The translations under genes and the position numbers were made by a program. Positions 33,981 through 46,744 of a DNA stretch of 64,000 nucleotides are shown here, piece after piece. The notes under the pieces are model-generated. The model was not told where the DNA came from, searched no databases, and saw only the letters and a list, made by a program, of their open reading frames with translations. This DNA is from Epiperipatus broadwayi (Eukaryota; Onychophora; Udeonychophora; Euonychophora; Peripatidae). The stretch is from the NCBI GenBank assembly GCA_028023455.1, contig JAQFVV010006845.1, forward strand, positions 188,001-252,000. The letters are read 5' to 3'. Numbering within the stretch: the first letter of the stretch is position 1; each line of letters opens with the position of its first letter.

Positions 33981-36900
33981 GCAAACACATATGCATTCTT
34001 TAAATTTGTAAATAACTTTTAAAGAAGCTAATGCCACATTATCTTAAAAGATAAAGAAAATAGATCATAAATTGCTTTGTATTCTAAAATATTGATAATA
34101 AGTCATTTAAAATAGACAGACCATTATTGTGAATCTTGTTAAAGATAATGTATAGTGAAATTAGGAGGACATTAATTGACAGTTCTAACAATCAATAATC
34201 CCATGAAATAGTGATCTAAAACCTAATTACAAAAAAATAATAATTATATGTTTGTATGCGTGATGACACATGATCAGGATGTACGAATATGGCCCAATAT
34301 ATATATACACATAAATTATATCAGCACAGCTCTCATGCTTAACAAACTAATAGAATATCAGAAATTTATTGCCAAGGATTAATTCTACAATTACTATCTA
34401 ATTGTATTATTGATTTGACTACAGATTGCAGATATTCTAGTGATATGTTTAAGCATAAGGGTAATGCTAATGTAATTTACATTGATAATCAGTAAGCTGT
34501 TGACATTTATGTTATATATGTATATATAAATCCTTATAATTAATTATACACGAAATAAAAAAAATCTTATTGTAATTTATTCAACTAGCTTAAAAAAGAG
34601 AATAAGTATGTGGAATATTGAAAAAACTTCCAAGAAATATATATTAAATAAAGGAAGATTGATTTAGTAATGAAGATAATCAATAAAGCAAGTCATATAT
34701 CGAGTGATTTTGCTTTTTAAGCTTTATTGCAGAAATGTAATTGGTACATTCGCTATATTAGTAATGAAGAGTATAATTTTAATGAAATCTAGTAAAATAT
34801 TGTTTGAACTTAACTCATATTCAACTTTATAAAACGTTTGTTAACATAAGACTATTACCACATCAAATCATTATTTTACATTAATAAACTTTAGATTGTA
34901 TTTACAAAGTTTATATATATTATAAATTATTTTTGTATTATGATTGAATAAAACTAATTATGATATGGTATACACATTGAGAAGAGAAGAGAAGAGAAAA
35001 AAATGAGCACATTTCTATCTCTCTCCTATTAAAAATATATATCTCTATGAACAAAACATCACGATTCTTTCCCTGCTTTTGTTAGAAAAAAAAAATCTTT
35101 TATAGTTTAGTGCTCAGGAATTTATAAGAAGTTTGAAGACTGGAAATGATCATTTTTTAGATTAAATATATGGATCTTAAGCTGCAGAGTCCATCACTCC
35201 ACTAGGTGTTTGTTTATATTTAGCATTTCAAAAGCAGTTCTCTTCATTCTACTATGGAGTCAACTATTGTAATATTTAGTATTTAATGGACACTAAATGA
35301 TAGTACTGACTAGTTTGTGAATTGTAATCTTTTCCAATAAAGAGGTTAAACCTAATGCATTTAAACATCCTGTAAAAAATTCTAACTTCTTTATATATTC
35401 AATATACTAGCTGGAAATACAAACACACTCCATGATTTTGAATTCTAAGTCAATTTTCTTGTATAGTGAAACAGTAAGATTTGAATTCGAATCTTAGTTT
35501 TACCTTTTTCTATGATCTTTCACCCATCACCTTCATCCTACCTAAATTTAAACCCTAGATATTGGATTGTGTGTGTATAGCAGTATTAGGTATACATATG
35601 TATGCATTGGTAAAATGAACCGTGAATACACACATACTTCAATATTGTATATAAACGTTGAAATAAAATAATGTAATTTTTAAATAATTAAAAAAAAATC
35701 TCTTTAAAGCTATATAGTGTTTATATAGTGCTCATTTTAATTATTTTGGTCATTTTTTCAGCAAACATTGATATAATAAATATTAAAATCTGGTTTAAAT
35801 TTATAATTTTAAAAAAATATATAAATTCTTATTGTTTTATTTTAAATTTTGCAAAGTCATGGTTGGTGAGAGACAATAGATTACTTATCAAATTCCTAGA
35901 ACATTTAATTGGCTTCAAATATGAATCAAAATAAATTAGATTTTATGTTATATCTAATCTTGTAATCAGGTCAAGAAAATATACTAAAAATAACATACAA
36001 CAAGAAAAAAAACAGAAGAGAAAAACAGTAGTATTCAGATTTAATTAAACTGTAGAGAAATTCTTGACTAATGTGATTGATTCACCCTAGAGCATAACTA
36101 CTGTCTGAGAAGATAGATAGCTAATATAAAAAGGGCACATTTTAATTTTGATTATTTTTTGAGTTTGTTTTTAGAGTTTTTGTTAGTTTTCCTGAAGTTT
36201 CAAAGATATTAAAGTTTGATTTATAAAAAAGAGATAAGCTTGAAATGGACAAGTAGAAGGCGAAGAAGTGCTATTCTCCTCTGGAAAATGGTCAACCAAC
36301 TACTGCAGTCACTCTCAAAATCTTAAATTATTGAAACCTAAATAAGTAAAAAAAAAGAGGACTGCTGCTATAAATATGGAACAGACAATACGTGACTGAT
36401 GCTACTTATGTGCACAATCATCTAAAGTTTAAGACAGGTAACCTGTATCCAAGAATTTATAGAGTACTCTAAATCCTTTTAAAAGTTATAGCTATTCCTA
36501 ATAATTCTCTCTTATTCAAGTAATGTGGATGTATATTTTACTCTGTAAATCTTTCTTATTAGTTAACTTACCTTATTCTTTGTCTATCATCTTGGGTACA
36601 TATTTATATTTTAAATTCTTTACTTCTATAATAGCATGCCTAGATAATTTCTGACTGGGCTCATTCTATCCTCCTGAGTGTAATATAACTAAAAACTGCT
36701 GCCATATTTTGTGGATTACTAAAGACAGGGAGTTATTGTACACCCCTTTTTCCTTATACTTGTTTTATCTTGTCAGCTCGGAAATTATCCAAATTTGTAA
36801 TATGCCAGTGATTTACCAGAAATACCGAATGTGTATCATACTAATCCCAATGTTTTAATGTACTCATTCATTTTCAATTACTTGCCATGATTATTTATGT

Positions 36901-37811
36901 ATTAAAAGATATGCATTTGCTTCATTTTAATTATAAATGTGACTGTATGTGGGTAACTGGGTAGCGGACATATTAATTAGAAAGCATGATAATGTATATA
37001 CTGATTAGTCTTATTTTTACAATCATTCCATTTGATTTCTTTTAATTAGGTTTACCTGTTCAGATTAAAGCAAGTAATAATATTTATTTGGGAGCGTAAA
37101 TAAAAGGTTCAAATTCTTAGAATGTGGGCATTGGAAGATCAAGTCATTAGAATTAAAAGTGTAATTTAAAAGTAAAGTTTATGATTTTATACTTATGTCA
37201 TATATGTGTTACAGTTTAGAGATGCAATGATTTGTCTTAGAGCCTTGGATTTCTGAATGGATAAACACAGTTATTACTGTCTTCCTATTGTCTCCCATAA
37301 AGTGGATAAATAAAATGTTCCTGTGGGCATTCAATCTTCATAATGTAGTCAGGGAGTATTTGTGACACTGTCCCATACACCTGATGATACTTATGTGACC
37401 ACCTTCAAATAGGCTCTTGGCAGATGCCAGCCTGTCATTCTTAATTTTCTCAAACATGGCTCTGCAGTTTAAAAGTACTGCAACATAGTTCATCTCATTG
37501 CATCTCTAAGAGTATCACCTATTTATTTTATATTTTGATTATTATACATAATTTCTTTAAATTAAATGTATTTTATTATTTTACTTTTAAATTAATCTCG
37601 TATATCCACAACTGCGATTACCATTTATTATTTTAAACCTTGCATCACTGCTTGAAATTATAATTCTTGTAGGCATATTATAATAAATTGTACTTATTTG
37701 TTCAGGTAGTTAAATTATTATATGTCAAATAATTATCCATTGTAAAGCTGTAACTATTAATGGTATCAGAAATGCATAATAAATACCAATACCAAGAATC
37801 AATTACTATGT
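33981..37811. other. AT-rich stretch without supported features
   Basis: No gene, RNA gene or alignable repeat was found in 3.8 kb. The frame at 35728-35934 is hydrophobic low-complexity. Confidence 0.45.
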
Positions 37812-38305
37812 TTTATGGGTAAACACGAACTTACCAGGTCATGACAAAATTTTGTAGTTCAAAATTTTTTCACCAGAATGTTTCTTGTCAAATTATTTAA
37901 AAATTTGTTGCAAAATATCAAATACATGGCAGCATAAAATTATATTATAAAAAAATAATTAATAACATACAGTAATTATATTATAAAAAACATCTGATAA
38001 AAAATAATTTATTAAAATAATAACAAAATAAACGGCCCAGATATTATGCAGTCAACATTTTATGCATATTCCATAATATAAGTTCATTCATAATTACTGT
38101 CCATTGTAGTTTAATAAATTCATTCATAATTACTGTTCAATGTAGTGTTCTCTTATAATAGCGATTGCTTTGTGAATTTTATCTTTTGTATAAGCGAAAA
38201 CTACAATGGACAGTAATTCATCAAGAAACACTCTGGTGAGAAAGATTTGAAGCAAAAATTCGAATTTTGTCATGACCTTGTCAGTTTATGTTTACCATTT
38301 TATGT
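37812..38305. mobile_element. MITE-like element with long terminal inverted repeats
   Basis: GGTAAACACGAACTTACCAG and the following GTCATGACAAAATT near 37818 are mirrored by AATTTTGTCATGACCTTGTC and GTTTACC ending at about 38296. The inner AATTACTGTCCATTGTAGTTT motif near 38094 is also mirrored near 38203. GTTTTATG on the left and ATTTTATG on the right directly abut the ends, a possible 8-bp duplication with one mismatch, which would suit hAT. There is no ORF. Confidence 0.65.
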
Positions 38306-39572
38306 ATATATTATTAATTAAATTTTAACTTTTTAATCATACGTCTGCCATTATAATATCAATTTGTTTGACCCACAGTAATAATAGTATCTCATCTCGA
38401 TAAATGAAATATTTGATATATAAAATATAAATGTCATAATTTTATTACTCTTAAGAGTTGGCTAACTCTAGAATAAGTAAAGAATAGAGTCTCTTGTATC
38501 TCCCTGACTCCCATGCCTAGAAGAGGAGTTTACTAGTGTATCAACAGGTGCATTATCGTGTATGAGTGTTGTGGAACTGAATAATCAGATTCGGACTCAA
38601 TATTGCAGGTGCATTACCCTACCTGTAATATTATTCTTTGTTTCTGGTGTTTGAATTCTGCAGCATGTTAGTGAGGCATATGATTCTGACCATTATAATA
38701 GTTATATAAATATAATACTAGGATGGTAACTATATTTTAGTTAGATGTTTTTAGGTTAACTATGCCATAATATATACCAACAAAACATCATATAACTAAT
38801 CAATTGATGTAAAGCAAGAACATTACCATTTAGCACTCATTGAATATTTATGCTTACATTAGATAGCTTTGGAGTAGAATGGAAAAAAAAACACTGCTTC
38901 TGAATGTATTTATTTCTATAAATATAACGAGTTATTTTATGATTTTAAAAACAATAAAAAAAGATTATATTTAAAACTTAATTATAAATAAATAATGTTT
39001 ATTAATATAATAATCAAAATGTAATAATGAATCTAGAATAAATAACTTTATTAATAGTACTTCCTTGACAAGATTGTGCATTTTGAAATTAAAATAATTG
39101 ATTTAGCTCTCGTGTTTTACACACACACACACACACACTTTTATAAAATAATAACATATAAAGTAACTGAAAAATAACAGAACCCATTCACATAATAATG
39201 AAGATTAATTTAATAATCATTATTAATGTATTAAGATTATAGATTTTTTTCAGTTTTTATTCAGTCATATCTATATTTTGTTTCAATATTTTCTCAACCT
39301 CTTGACTTCATTTTGAAATATCGACTCTAGAAATACATATTAAAATAAATATGAAGTGAATATACTTAAAATAGAAATACATATTAAAATAAATATGAAG
39401 TGAATATACTTAAAAGTGAAAAAATTCAAGAAGTTGCACACTTTGATTTATGAATTTTTACAACTTTCTAATTTGCAAGATAAAAAAAGTAAATAATGCA
39501 AAATATAAACCATGAAAGTGATTTAAAGTCAATTGTATTGCACAGGAATTCAAAATTTTGTTTAATTATTTA
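38306..39572. other. AT-rich stretch with simple repeats
   Basis: Contents are a (CA)n run at about 39119-39138 and the 44-bp duplication listed separately. No gene is supported. Confidence 0.45.
39331..39416. repeat. Tandem duplication of 44 bp
   Basis: AAATACATATTAAAATAAAT and the rest of a 44-base unit occur at 39331 and again at 39375, almost identical. This is a recent local duplication. Confidence 0.85.
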
Positions 39573-39780
39573 AATATAGGGGATTTAGACTTAGACTCTC
39601 AACAACCTTCAACTATCCACACTATCTTATACTACTGATACACATGACCACACACATGTAGAAAAAATAAATAATCACCAATATACATAATTCATGCTGA
39701 ACCAGTCAGTACTCATCAGTTGGTCCATATTATCATCTCCCACACACACATATATAATCAGTACTCAGTTTATATTAAGC
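39573..39780 (-). mobile_element. Hammerhead element, family 1, partial copy
   Basis: In reverse complement this reads through the family 1 order: TGAGTACTGATTATATATGTG, the ribozyme region, TTGGTGATTATTTATTTTTTC, then the 'GATAGTTGAAGGTTGTTGAG' and 'TCTAAATCCCCTATAT' tail. It is a single, truncated copy with no visible target duplication and no ORF. Confidence 0.7.
39677..39724 (-). ncRNA. Degenerate hammerhead motif, family 1
   Basis: Minus strand: ACCAA, CTGATGA, a four-base-longer stem II/loop (GTACTGACTGGTTCAGCAT), then GAAT instead of GAAA, TATGTATA and TTGGT. Loss of A15.1 breaks the pair next to the cleavage site, so I expect no activity. It is useful as evidence of family decay. Confidence 0.65.
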
Positions 39781-42109
39781 TTAAAAAACGAGTATAAACT
39801 ACTAAAAAAGAATTGCTAATATTACTTACTGCAAGTGAGTTCTTAATTTAAGTTAATAAAAATGCTTTTACATAGATGATTTAAGTCATTATAATTCCAA
39901 ATTGCATTAAATATTCAATAAACCAAGTTGGTCCTTAGAAAACAAGAATATGATTTACTGCTAATGTTATTTATCAAATATATATTTATTCAAATTTTTT
40001 TATCAATTTCACATTGCTAAATTTTTATAATTTTAAATTAAACTTTAAACATTTGTTCATCTCATTAATTATTAAACAATTAGTTATATATATAAACTGT
40101 GTAAAGAAACTTATTTATATGCAAACCTATAGCAATTAAAAACACTGCAGAGGGGTCTTTTAGTATTTTTTTTATTATGCATAATTTTAAAATTAGACTC
40201 TTTTATTTCAATAAAATGGTAAATGAATAATAATGATGACATATAATTCCAGAAATATTCATGCTAAAAGCAAATGCTGAATTTTAATTATTTCAAAAGA
40301 ACTTATCTTTATTCTGCTCTAGAGAATGTATTGGATGCTTGATAATTAATAGATACCAGATAATATTATAATATGAAATACCCATCTTCAGAAGGACAGA
40401 ATTCTGGCTTTTTTCTTCATCAACAATAACTAGGATTTAAAACTGAAACTAATGCATGTAGCAACTCCTTTTTACTTCTTGCTACTATTCAAGCTAACAA
40501 CGTAAAATTTGAAAAAAAAAAAAAACCCTAGTGTTTGAAACCCAGATTAATTTATGTCTATTATTACATCGATCTGTAATTAGGTCAGGGTTGATATATT
40601 TTTGGAGACTTCAGTTCTATAACAAATATAGGTTTTTTTCTTACCTTTGACTAAAAATATTAATACCAAGTACAGTATCACATGACCTCTCATATGCTTG
40701 TTCATATGCATTCAATTATCATATATTAGAAAGCATGAGAGCAGTCGTGGGACATTATACATGGTAACACAGTTTGATAATAGTTCATTTTAATATTTAA
40801 TTTTAATACAAAGTATTTAATCGTTTTTATAATTATTTATTTTATGATATATATATATTTTGTTTTGTTTCATATTTATTTTTATATTTGTAAATATATT
40901 ACATACATTATGGATCACTTTTAAAATTGCACAATATCTTCCAATTTAATTATCACAATAATATTCTTCATAATAAATGAAAAATACTAATAATAAAATT
41001 GAAAATAAATGGATTAATTCATTTTATTTTCAGTAATATTTTATATTCAAAGAGAATATGAAATTCATTACAACCTTTTCCATAAAGTTAGTATATACAT
41101 AATCAATGTATAAATACATAGTAAAGATAAATAAATACTTTTTATTCATTTAATCATATTACATTATAGGTTTATAAAAGTCTTTCAAATAGAACATCAA
41201 ATGTTGAAAAAAGTAAATTTGTAAGGAATTTATGAATAACATAATTATTTTAAATAAAAACTATAGACTTTTACTTGAACCTTGGGGACTATGTTTTTTC
41301 ATGCAGAACTTTTTCTTTTATACGTATAAATTTTCTTTAATTTAAGTTACTTTGGTGGATATAAATTATATCAAATTATTGAATTATAGTTCTGGTTTTA
41401 TTCCAATCACTGAAAAGAATAAATAAAGTTAAACTATAAATTTCCCAGATAAGAAATTTTATTTTACATAGTGTGACGTTAACTCTTTCTCAATTCAAAT
41501 TTTTGACAGTCCTTAGCAGCCATTTGGATAAAATTTACAAATTTTTATTTTAATAATACAACCTTATTTCTTTATTATACTTCCACAAAATTCAAATTAT
41601 ATTTTGAGTCTAAATTTATTAATGGAATTTATTTCTAAAAATAATATTTCAAACTTTGCAAGTATAGCAAAATGTAATAAATTGAAATACGCAATCAGAA
41701 CAATAATTTTTATTATTTTACAGTTGCAAATAAAAAAATATTATGAATATAATAAAATATATTTGAATTAGTCTTCTGCAACCTGAACAAATTATTTTTA
41801 AGTACACATAAAACAAACAAAATTCTACTTTAAATTTAAAATTCTATTTATGATAGTAACAAAAATAAAAATTAACAACTGGAATGACTATATAGCCATT
41901 CTTTTTTCAGTGAATCACCATGTCCTGTTTTAAATTATTAATTTTTTTTGATTGTCTATTATCTAAAAATAAATATTACACAAATATTAAAAAAAAAAAA
42001 ACAAATACATAAATAAATCACAGAAAATATATAATTTTCATTTTCAAACTTTAAACAAAAAAACATGAGTTCTCACAATGGCTCTCACAAACACTCTTTT
42101 GACTGAGAT
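39781..42109. other. AT-rich stretch, nothing recognised
   Basis: No supported gene, RNA or repeat. Confidence 0.45.
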
Positions 42110-42225
42110 AGCATGAATAACTGAGGCTTGTGTGAAAGTATGGATTCAAACCCCTATATATTACATATTGGAGTGCAGGTGTGAAAAATCCTGTACTGTA
42201 GAAAAAATTCATATATTAATCAGCA
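42110..42225 (+). repeat. Family 1 tail fragment (no ribozyme)
   Basis: It contains GGATTCAAACCCCTATATAT, CATATTGGAGTGCAGGTGTG and CCTGTACTGTAGAAAAAA, matching the tail downstream of the ribozyme in the 46.8 kb copy and the fragment at 43.1 kb. Confidence 0.7.
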
Positions 42226-43074
42226 TTATTGTAAACTTGCTTGGAATAGATTTTCTGTGTAATATTGACATCTTTATATTTTTTTAAAGTTATTAAATCA
42301 ATTTATATTTTAATTTCAGTTTTTAACATCAAAAAATTAGAAAAACAACAAACCAATGCTACAGATAGCCACAGGAGCATAAATTTTAGCCAACATGATC
42401 ATTGGGTCACCAGTGTAAAAACAATGTGCTCAGTTTAGTAAAAAAACATTAAATTTATAATAAATTTTATGGCACAATTGTCTGACAAAGAAGGCTTGGC
42501 ATTCTCCCACTGCAATTAGCACTCTGATAATTTTGTTTTCAATGACAGTAAGTTTTAAATGTTAAATTAAATATTAAGCCATTATTTATTAGATGTAATT
42601 TATTTGATTTTATTGATAGATATTTTTGTTTAGAAATAAAATAAATTCTAAAAAATGACATTAGATTTTTTTTTTTTGAATATGAATAAACTTATATAAT
42701 CAAATCAAAAACTATTTCATCATCATTCAACTGTCAGGGTGGATTAAGTTTTCTTCAGAAACAAAAAAAAAATCAGTAGACTTTTGTTTTTAAAGTGTGA
42801 TTGAATAAGTATGAACAACTTATAAATTTATCAATTTATGCTTTCAAACTTTAAAATGTTTTAAAAATATTTCCAGTACTGCCATTATATTCTAACAGAG
42901 TCACTGAATACACATTAGTAAACAGCTCGTAACTACTTTCCCTGCAATTTGACTTGTTTGTTAATATAACATATTTTTAACAAAGTTAGAGACAGAAGAT
43001 GGGATTAAAAACTAATTCAAGTTGCCAAATTTTCATTGTCTTGACATCTATAAAAAAAAATTTGGAATTAAAAT
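42226..43074. other. AT-rich stretch between two family 1 tail fragments, nothing recognised
   Basis: No gene, RNA gene or alignable repeat was found. Confidence 0.4.
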
Positions 43075-43185
43075 ATGCATAGTTGAGGGTTGTGGGAATG
43101 TCTGAGTTCAAACCCCCTATATATTGCATATTGGAATGGAGGTATGAAAAAGCTTGTACTGTAGAAAAAAAATCATATATAAAAT
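43075..43185 (+). repeat. Family 1 tail fragment (no ribozyme)
   Basis: It contains TAGTTGAGGGTTGTGGGAAT, TCTGAGTTCAAACCCCC and GCTTGTACTGTAGAAAAAA, the same tail as 42.1 and 46.8 kb. AAAATATGCATA before and AAAATATACATA after it may be a 12-bp target duplication with one mismatch. Confidence 0.7.
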
Positions 43186-44394
43186 ATACATAAAATTACT
43201 GAGATTTTATATTAAAAAATTAGTGATTTCTCTAAATAGATGGGAATTGACACTCATGCGAATTGCTTTCAGAAGAATATTAAATGGTTAATGGGTTTAT
43301 TTTAAAACAAGGTCAGTTAAAGATGAGTTTAATTAAATCTCTGCATATTTTATTAACATTAAGCTGATACAATGAAGGTTTTAGTTAAATTGTCACTAAA
43401 TTTATGTCAAACTTTAATATTGTTTTGAAAATTCTAATGGTTAAATAGAAATTGTCATGTTTAATAAGGTGACAATTATTTGTTAAGTGACTAATAAAAT
43501 TGGTTATGGCGGAAACATATTTCCAGCAGAGATTGTTTTTCCATGAACCATTACTTCTTAAAAGGTCATAAAAAAGTTCTATAAAGGTTGTTATTTAAAA
43601 TTATTCTTAATAGAATTGTTAAGCATTTGTGTGGTATTTATTATTTATTTATATATGTGTAGATGTTGAATTTTTTGAATAATGTCCAGTTGAGGAAATA
43701 AATGCATAGGTACTAATATGACCTTTGTGGTTTAATGCAATGGTAGGGTGATAGACCGGAGATCACATTTCACAGTTTGTTGCTCTATTTTATCACTACT
43801 TATGCTCAAACATTTGATGAACTCCCAAAAAATAACTTATTCGATTATTATTAGTAAGTTATATACTACATGATTGTTATTGATGCTAGTTTATCCCAAT
43901 TTGACACCACCTTCATGCTATTAGATTTTACACTAACACCTCAATAATGAGACTAGTTCAAATGTTTTAATGAGATATTAAGTGCCAATATATATTTATA
44001 TGTGTATGCATGCATAAATTAGTACTAAAATAATTTCTGATTGATGTAAACTTATTTAGTAATAAACGCAAATTTTTAAAAAAATGCATAGCAATTTACA
44101 TAAGTTTAAAAATTGGAACTTACTGATGTAAATATTTATGTCCATTAGATCTCATTAGATTATATTAAAATCATTTCATTTAAATATTTTTATGCAACCA
44201 AAATATCTATCAAAAATAAATATCTGTCTTGAGGAAGTCAATTCACAAAAAAAAAAAAAATAGAAAATAAAAAAATATTTAAGTCTAAAATGAGTGCAAT
44301 TTAATTGCTATCATTTTGACTACTTGAAACTGTTAATAATTCATTATTATTTAAAATTAAATTAGTTTGTTGATATCAGAATATTATAAAGTAA
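43186..44394. other. AT-rich stretch, nothing recognised
   Basis: No supported gene, RNA or repeat. Confidence 0.45.
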
Positions 44395-44570
44395 ATGAAG
44401 TTTTAAACTGGAACCCAAGAGAATGTAAAAGACCTAGATAGAGATCACAAGTGGGATAGATGAATAAACTGATAAAGTTTGCTGATATGTTGTGGAGAAG
44501 AAAGGTCTATCAGAAAAACTTATAAAACTTTGAGAGATCTTTATTCTGCAATGGAATGAATCATAATGGT
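44395..44570 (+). pseudogene. LINE 3'-end fragment
   Basis: It matches the last ~175 bp of LINE copies A and B: 'TTAAACTGGAACCCAAGAGA', 'TGTAAAAGACCTAGATAGAG', 'GTGGAGAAGAAAGGTC', and the end 'TCTGCAATGGAATGAATCAT'. Heavy 5' truncation is typical of LINE insertions. Confidence 0.8.
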
Positions 44571-44576
44571 TAAAAA

Positions 44577-44834
44577 TTGTCGCTTGACATTAGAGAAGTG
44601 TTAGTCATTCAGAGGGCTATAAAGAATGGTATATTCTCGAAAATCAGAATCGCCATTATTCTGACCTTTGCAATTTGGCTATCCAGATGCAAGTATATAT
44701 TCGAAAGTGCTAATCATGGTGTCTGCAATATCTATATCAAATTACTCAAGCAGCTCAGGAACAGAGATATATTTCTGGCTCCAGACTGGCTTTTTCATGA
44801 AACCTGGGCTAGGGTCACCCTCCCGGAGGAGTGA
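44577..44834 (+). pseudogene. Unrecognised coding relic, 85 codons
   Basis: This stretch is less AT-rich than its surroundings and gives a frame with balanced composition (AIILTFAIWLSRCKYIFESA, DIFLAPDWLFHETWARVTLP). It resembles a C-terminal segment of some retroelement polyprotein or a host exon, but I cannot name it. It starts immediately after the LINE fragment, and no splice or terminator context was identified. Confidence 0.3.
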
Positions 44835-45150
44835 AGGAGGGCAATGGCCCCAGTTTCAGACCACATCAAGCTCTACAGAGTGAATGCCTTGCAACAGTGT
44901 AAAAAGAAAATAGCTATGTATAGATAAACATGTGCAATTGTATCTAATAAATTTAATTTATTTTTAATATAAAAAAAAAATATCTTTAATCTGTAACTTC
45001 TCTGTTAATTTATACATAAAAACCAAAAATAGTACCCCACATTTACTTTTTTTCTGTTATATTTAAAATTTATTACAGAAGATCCAGTATACAATTTGAT
45101 GATCATTTATTTATCTTTATATTGGAAATGAATATATTCATGATTAGAAG

Positions 45151-45545
45151 TCAAAATAAGAATAAAAACCATTCATCTCTTTCTTTTCCAGTATTTAAAA
45201 TATCTGGCTGTTTTTTTTTGGAGGGGAGGGGGATAAGCTGAAGCACATTTCCTTTTAATTTCTGCAGAAGGCTTTTCTTCCTGAAGTCCTTCAATAGTAT
45301 ATCTGATTGCAGCTTTCCAGTGTATTCTATTCTCTCACATTTTTCCAATGGAAACAATCAACATTGCACTTTCTTCAGAATTTTGTTGAGATAATCCTCT
45401 TGATGCAAATGGAGTCCATTACTTTCATAAAACCCATGCTCATGTTTCCCATAAAACAGCCTTTTCAAACGTTTAAATGTTCAACCCAAAGAAAATATGA
45501 ATTTAGGACTAGTGGACTTCACTGAATCACATCCATCAAGAGCAT
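45151..45545 (-). pseudogene. Unrecognised coding relic with two in-frame stops
   Basis: On the minus strand one frame runs about 117 codons from 45545 with only two stops: WKDHKIRLYALDGCDSVKST, then FKRLKRLFYGKHEHGFYESN, then GLHLHQEDYLNKILKKVQ, then CERIEYTGKLQSDILLKDF. The balanced composition and persistence of frame mean it was once protein-coding. I do not recognise the family. It could be a processed pseudogene or a retroelement. No poly(A) tail or flanking duplication was established. Confidence 0.4.
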
Positions 45546-46210
45546 ATAGCCTGATTTTATGATCCTTCCAATGTATTATTAACTTTTTACTTGTTATGCA
45601 TATTGTATTGTATGTGTGTGAAACTCTTGTACATGATTCATTTATTTAAAAGTTTTAAATTTAATCTTTTTTTCCATTGCTATGAATTGTGGGACTCTAT
45701 TTATTTTATAAAATATTTATCTTTAATCTCACTTAAACATTTTATCTAACTCCACCATTAGAGTTTTAACAAGTTTAAAAAGTTGAAAGTGTCTAACTAA
45801 TGATAATAAAAATGGATTTTGTTTCAAGAAGTCTTAATCGGTATAAATAATAGGAAGAACCTGTTATTTTCTTAGCTTAAATACATCTCGACGATTTAAA
45901 ACAAAAAACAAAAAAGAAAAACTTTTGCAATTAACATTTACTAATGAAGATTTGTTTTACTTATTGTTTTTTAAAGCTTTGTTTATAAATTGTTAGTTAT
46001 TATTTCATTCATGGTATATACGTTTTACCGTATTAAATATATCAATCCATCATCTTTTTCCCTTTCCTTTCAAATATTATCAGTCCTCTTCGGGATTAAA
46101 ATCTTTTTTTGAGTTTATATTCAGTTTATTTGATACATAAATTTCTTTTTTCTATTTTACTCCAGATTTTTTTTTTTTACCACATTCATTCTTTCATAAG
46201 TAGTCGTTTA
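45546..46210. other. AT-rich stretch, nothing recognised
   Basis: No supported gene or repeat. Confidence 0.45.
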
Positions 46211-46303
46211 TTAAATTATGTTATTGACACGACTCTCAACTATCCACGCTATGTCATATTGCTGACACACTTGATCACACACATGTCGAAAAGATAAATA
46301 ATC

Positions 46304-46347
46304 ACCAATATACGTATTTCGTGCTAAATCAGGACTCATCAGTTAGT
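46304..46347 (-). ncRNA. Hammerhead ribozyme motif, family 1 (core intact)
   Basis: Minus strand: ACTAA (stem I, one G-U wobble with TTGGT), CTGATGA, stem II GTCCT-GATTT-AGCAC, GAAA, TACGTATA (triplet ATA), TTGGT. The G10.1-C11.1 pair next to the core is present here, unlike the 10 kb copies; one C-C mismatch sits in the middle of stem II. Together with the 10 kb copies it suggests an ancestral stem II of GTGCT/AGCAC, which would be fully paired. Confidence 0.8.
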
Positions 46348-46701
46348 CCATATTACCATCTCCACACAGATATACAATCAGCTTATATTAAAATAGCCAA
46401 TCTTCATACTTTAATTGACAGGGTTCAATCCACCTCGCAACTCTTCAGTCATCCATTTTCTTGAAAATCTGATAACGGAATAGAATGCCCAAAGACTACA
46501 TTGGTGCCAACCTTCTCATCCCACCAAGGTTGGCATCAATGTGGGCTTTGAGCGTTCCATAATCAGATTTTCAATGAAATGGACGGCTAAAGAGTTGTGG
46601 GGTGGAATGGATTGAAGCATGTCTATTAAAGTATGAAGAATGGCTATCTTAATATAAGCTGAGCATTGATTGTATATATGTGTGGAGATGATAATCTGGA
46701 T

Positions 46702-46744
46702 CAACTGATAAGTATTGGTTTAGCACAAAATAGAATTTTGGTGA
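46702..46744 (+). ncRNA. Degenerate hammerhead motif, family 1
   Basis: Plus strand: TCAA, CTGATAA (G8 lost), stem II GTATT-GGTTT-AGCAC, then AAAA in place of GAAA and a changed stem III (TAGAATT). Two core boxes are broken, so it should be inactive. It is the inverted partner of the intact motif at 46304. Confidence 0.65.

Noticed and set aside
43080-43125. Pol III promoter in the family 1 tail (TAGTTGAGGGT as A box, GAGTTCAAACC as B box)
   Set aside because: The two boxes are only about 14 bases apart, far less than in tRNAs or SINEs, and neighbouring copies do not preserve the A-box-like part.
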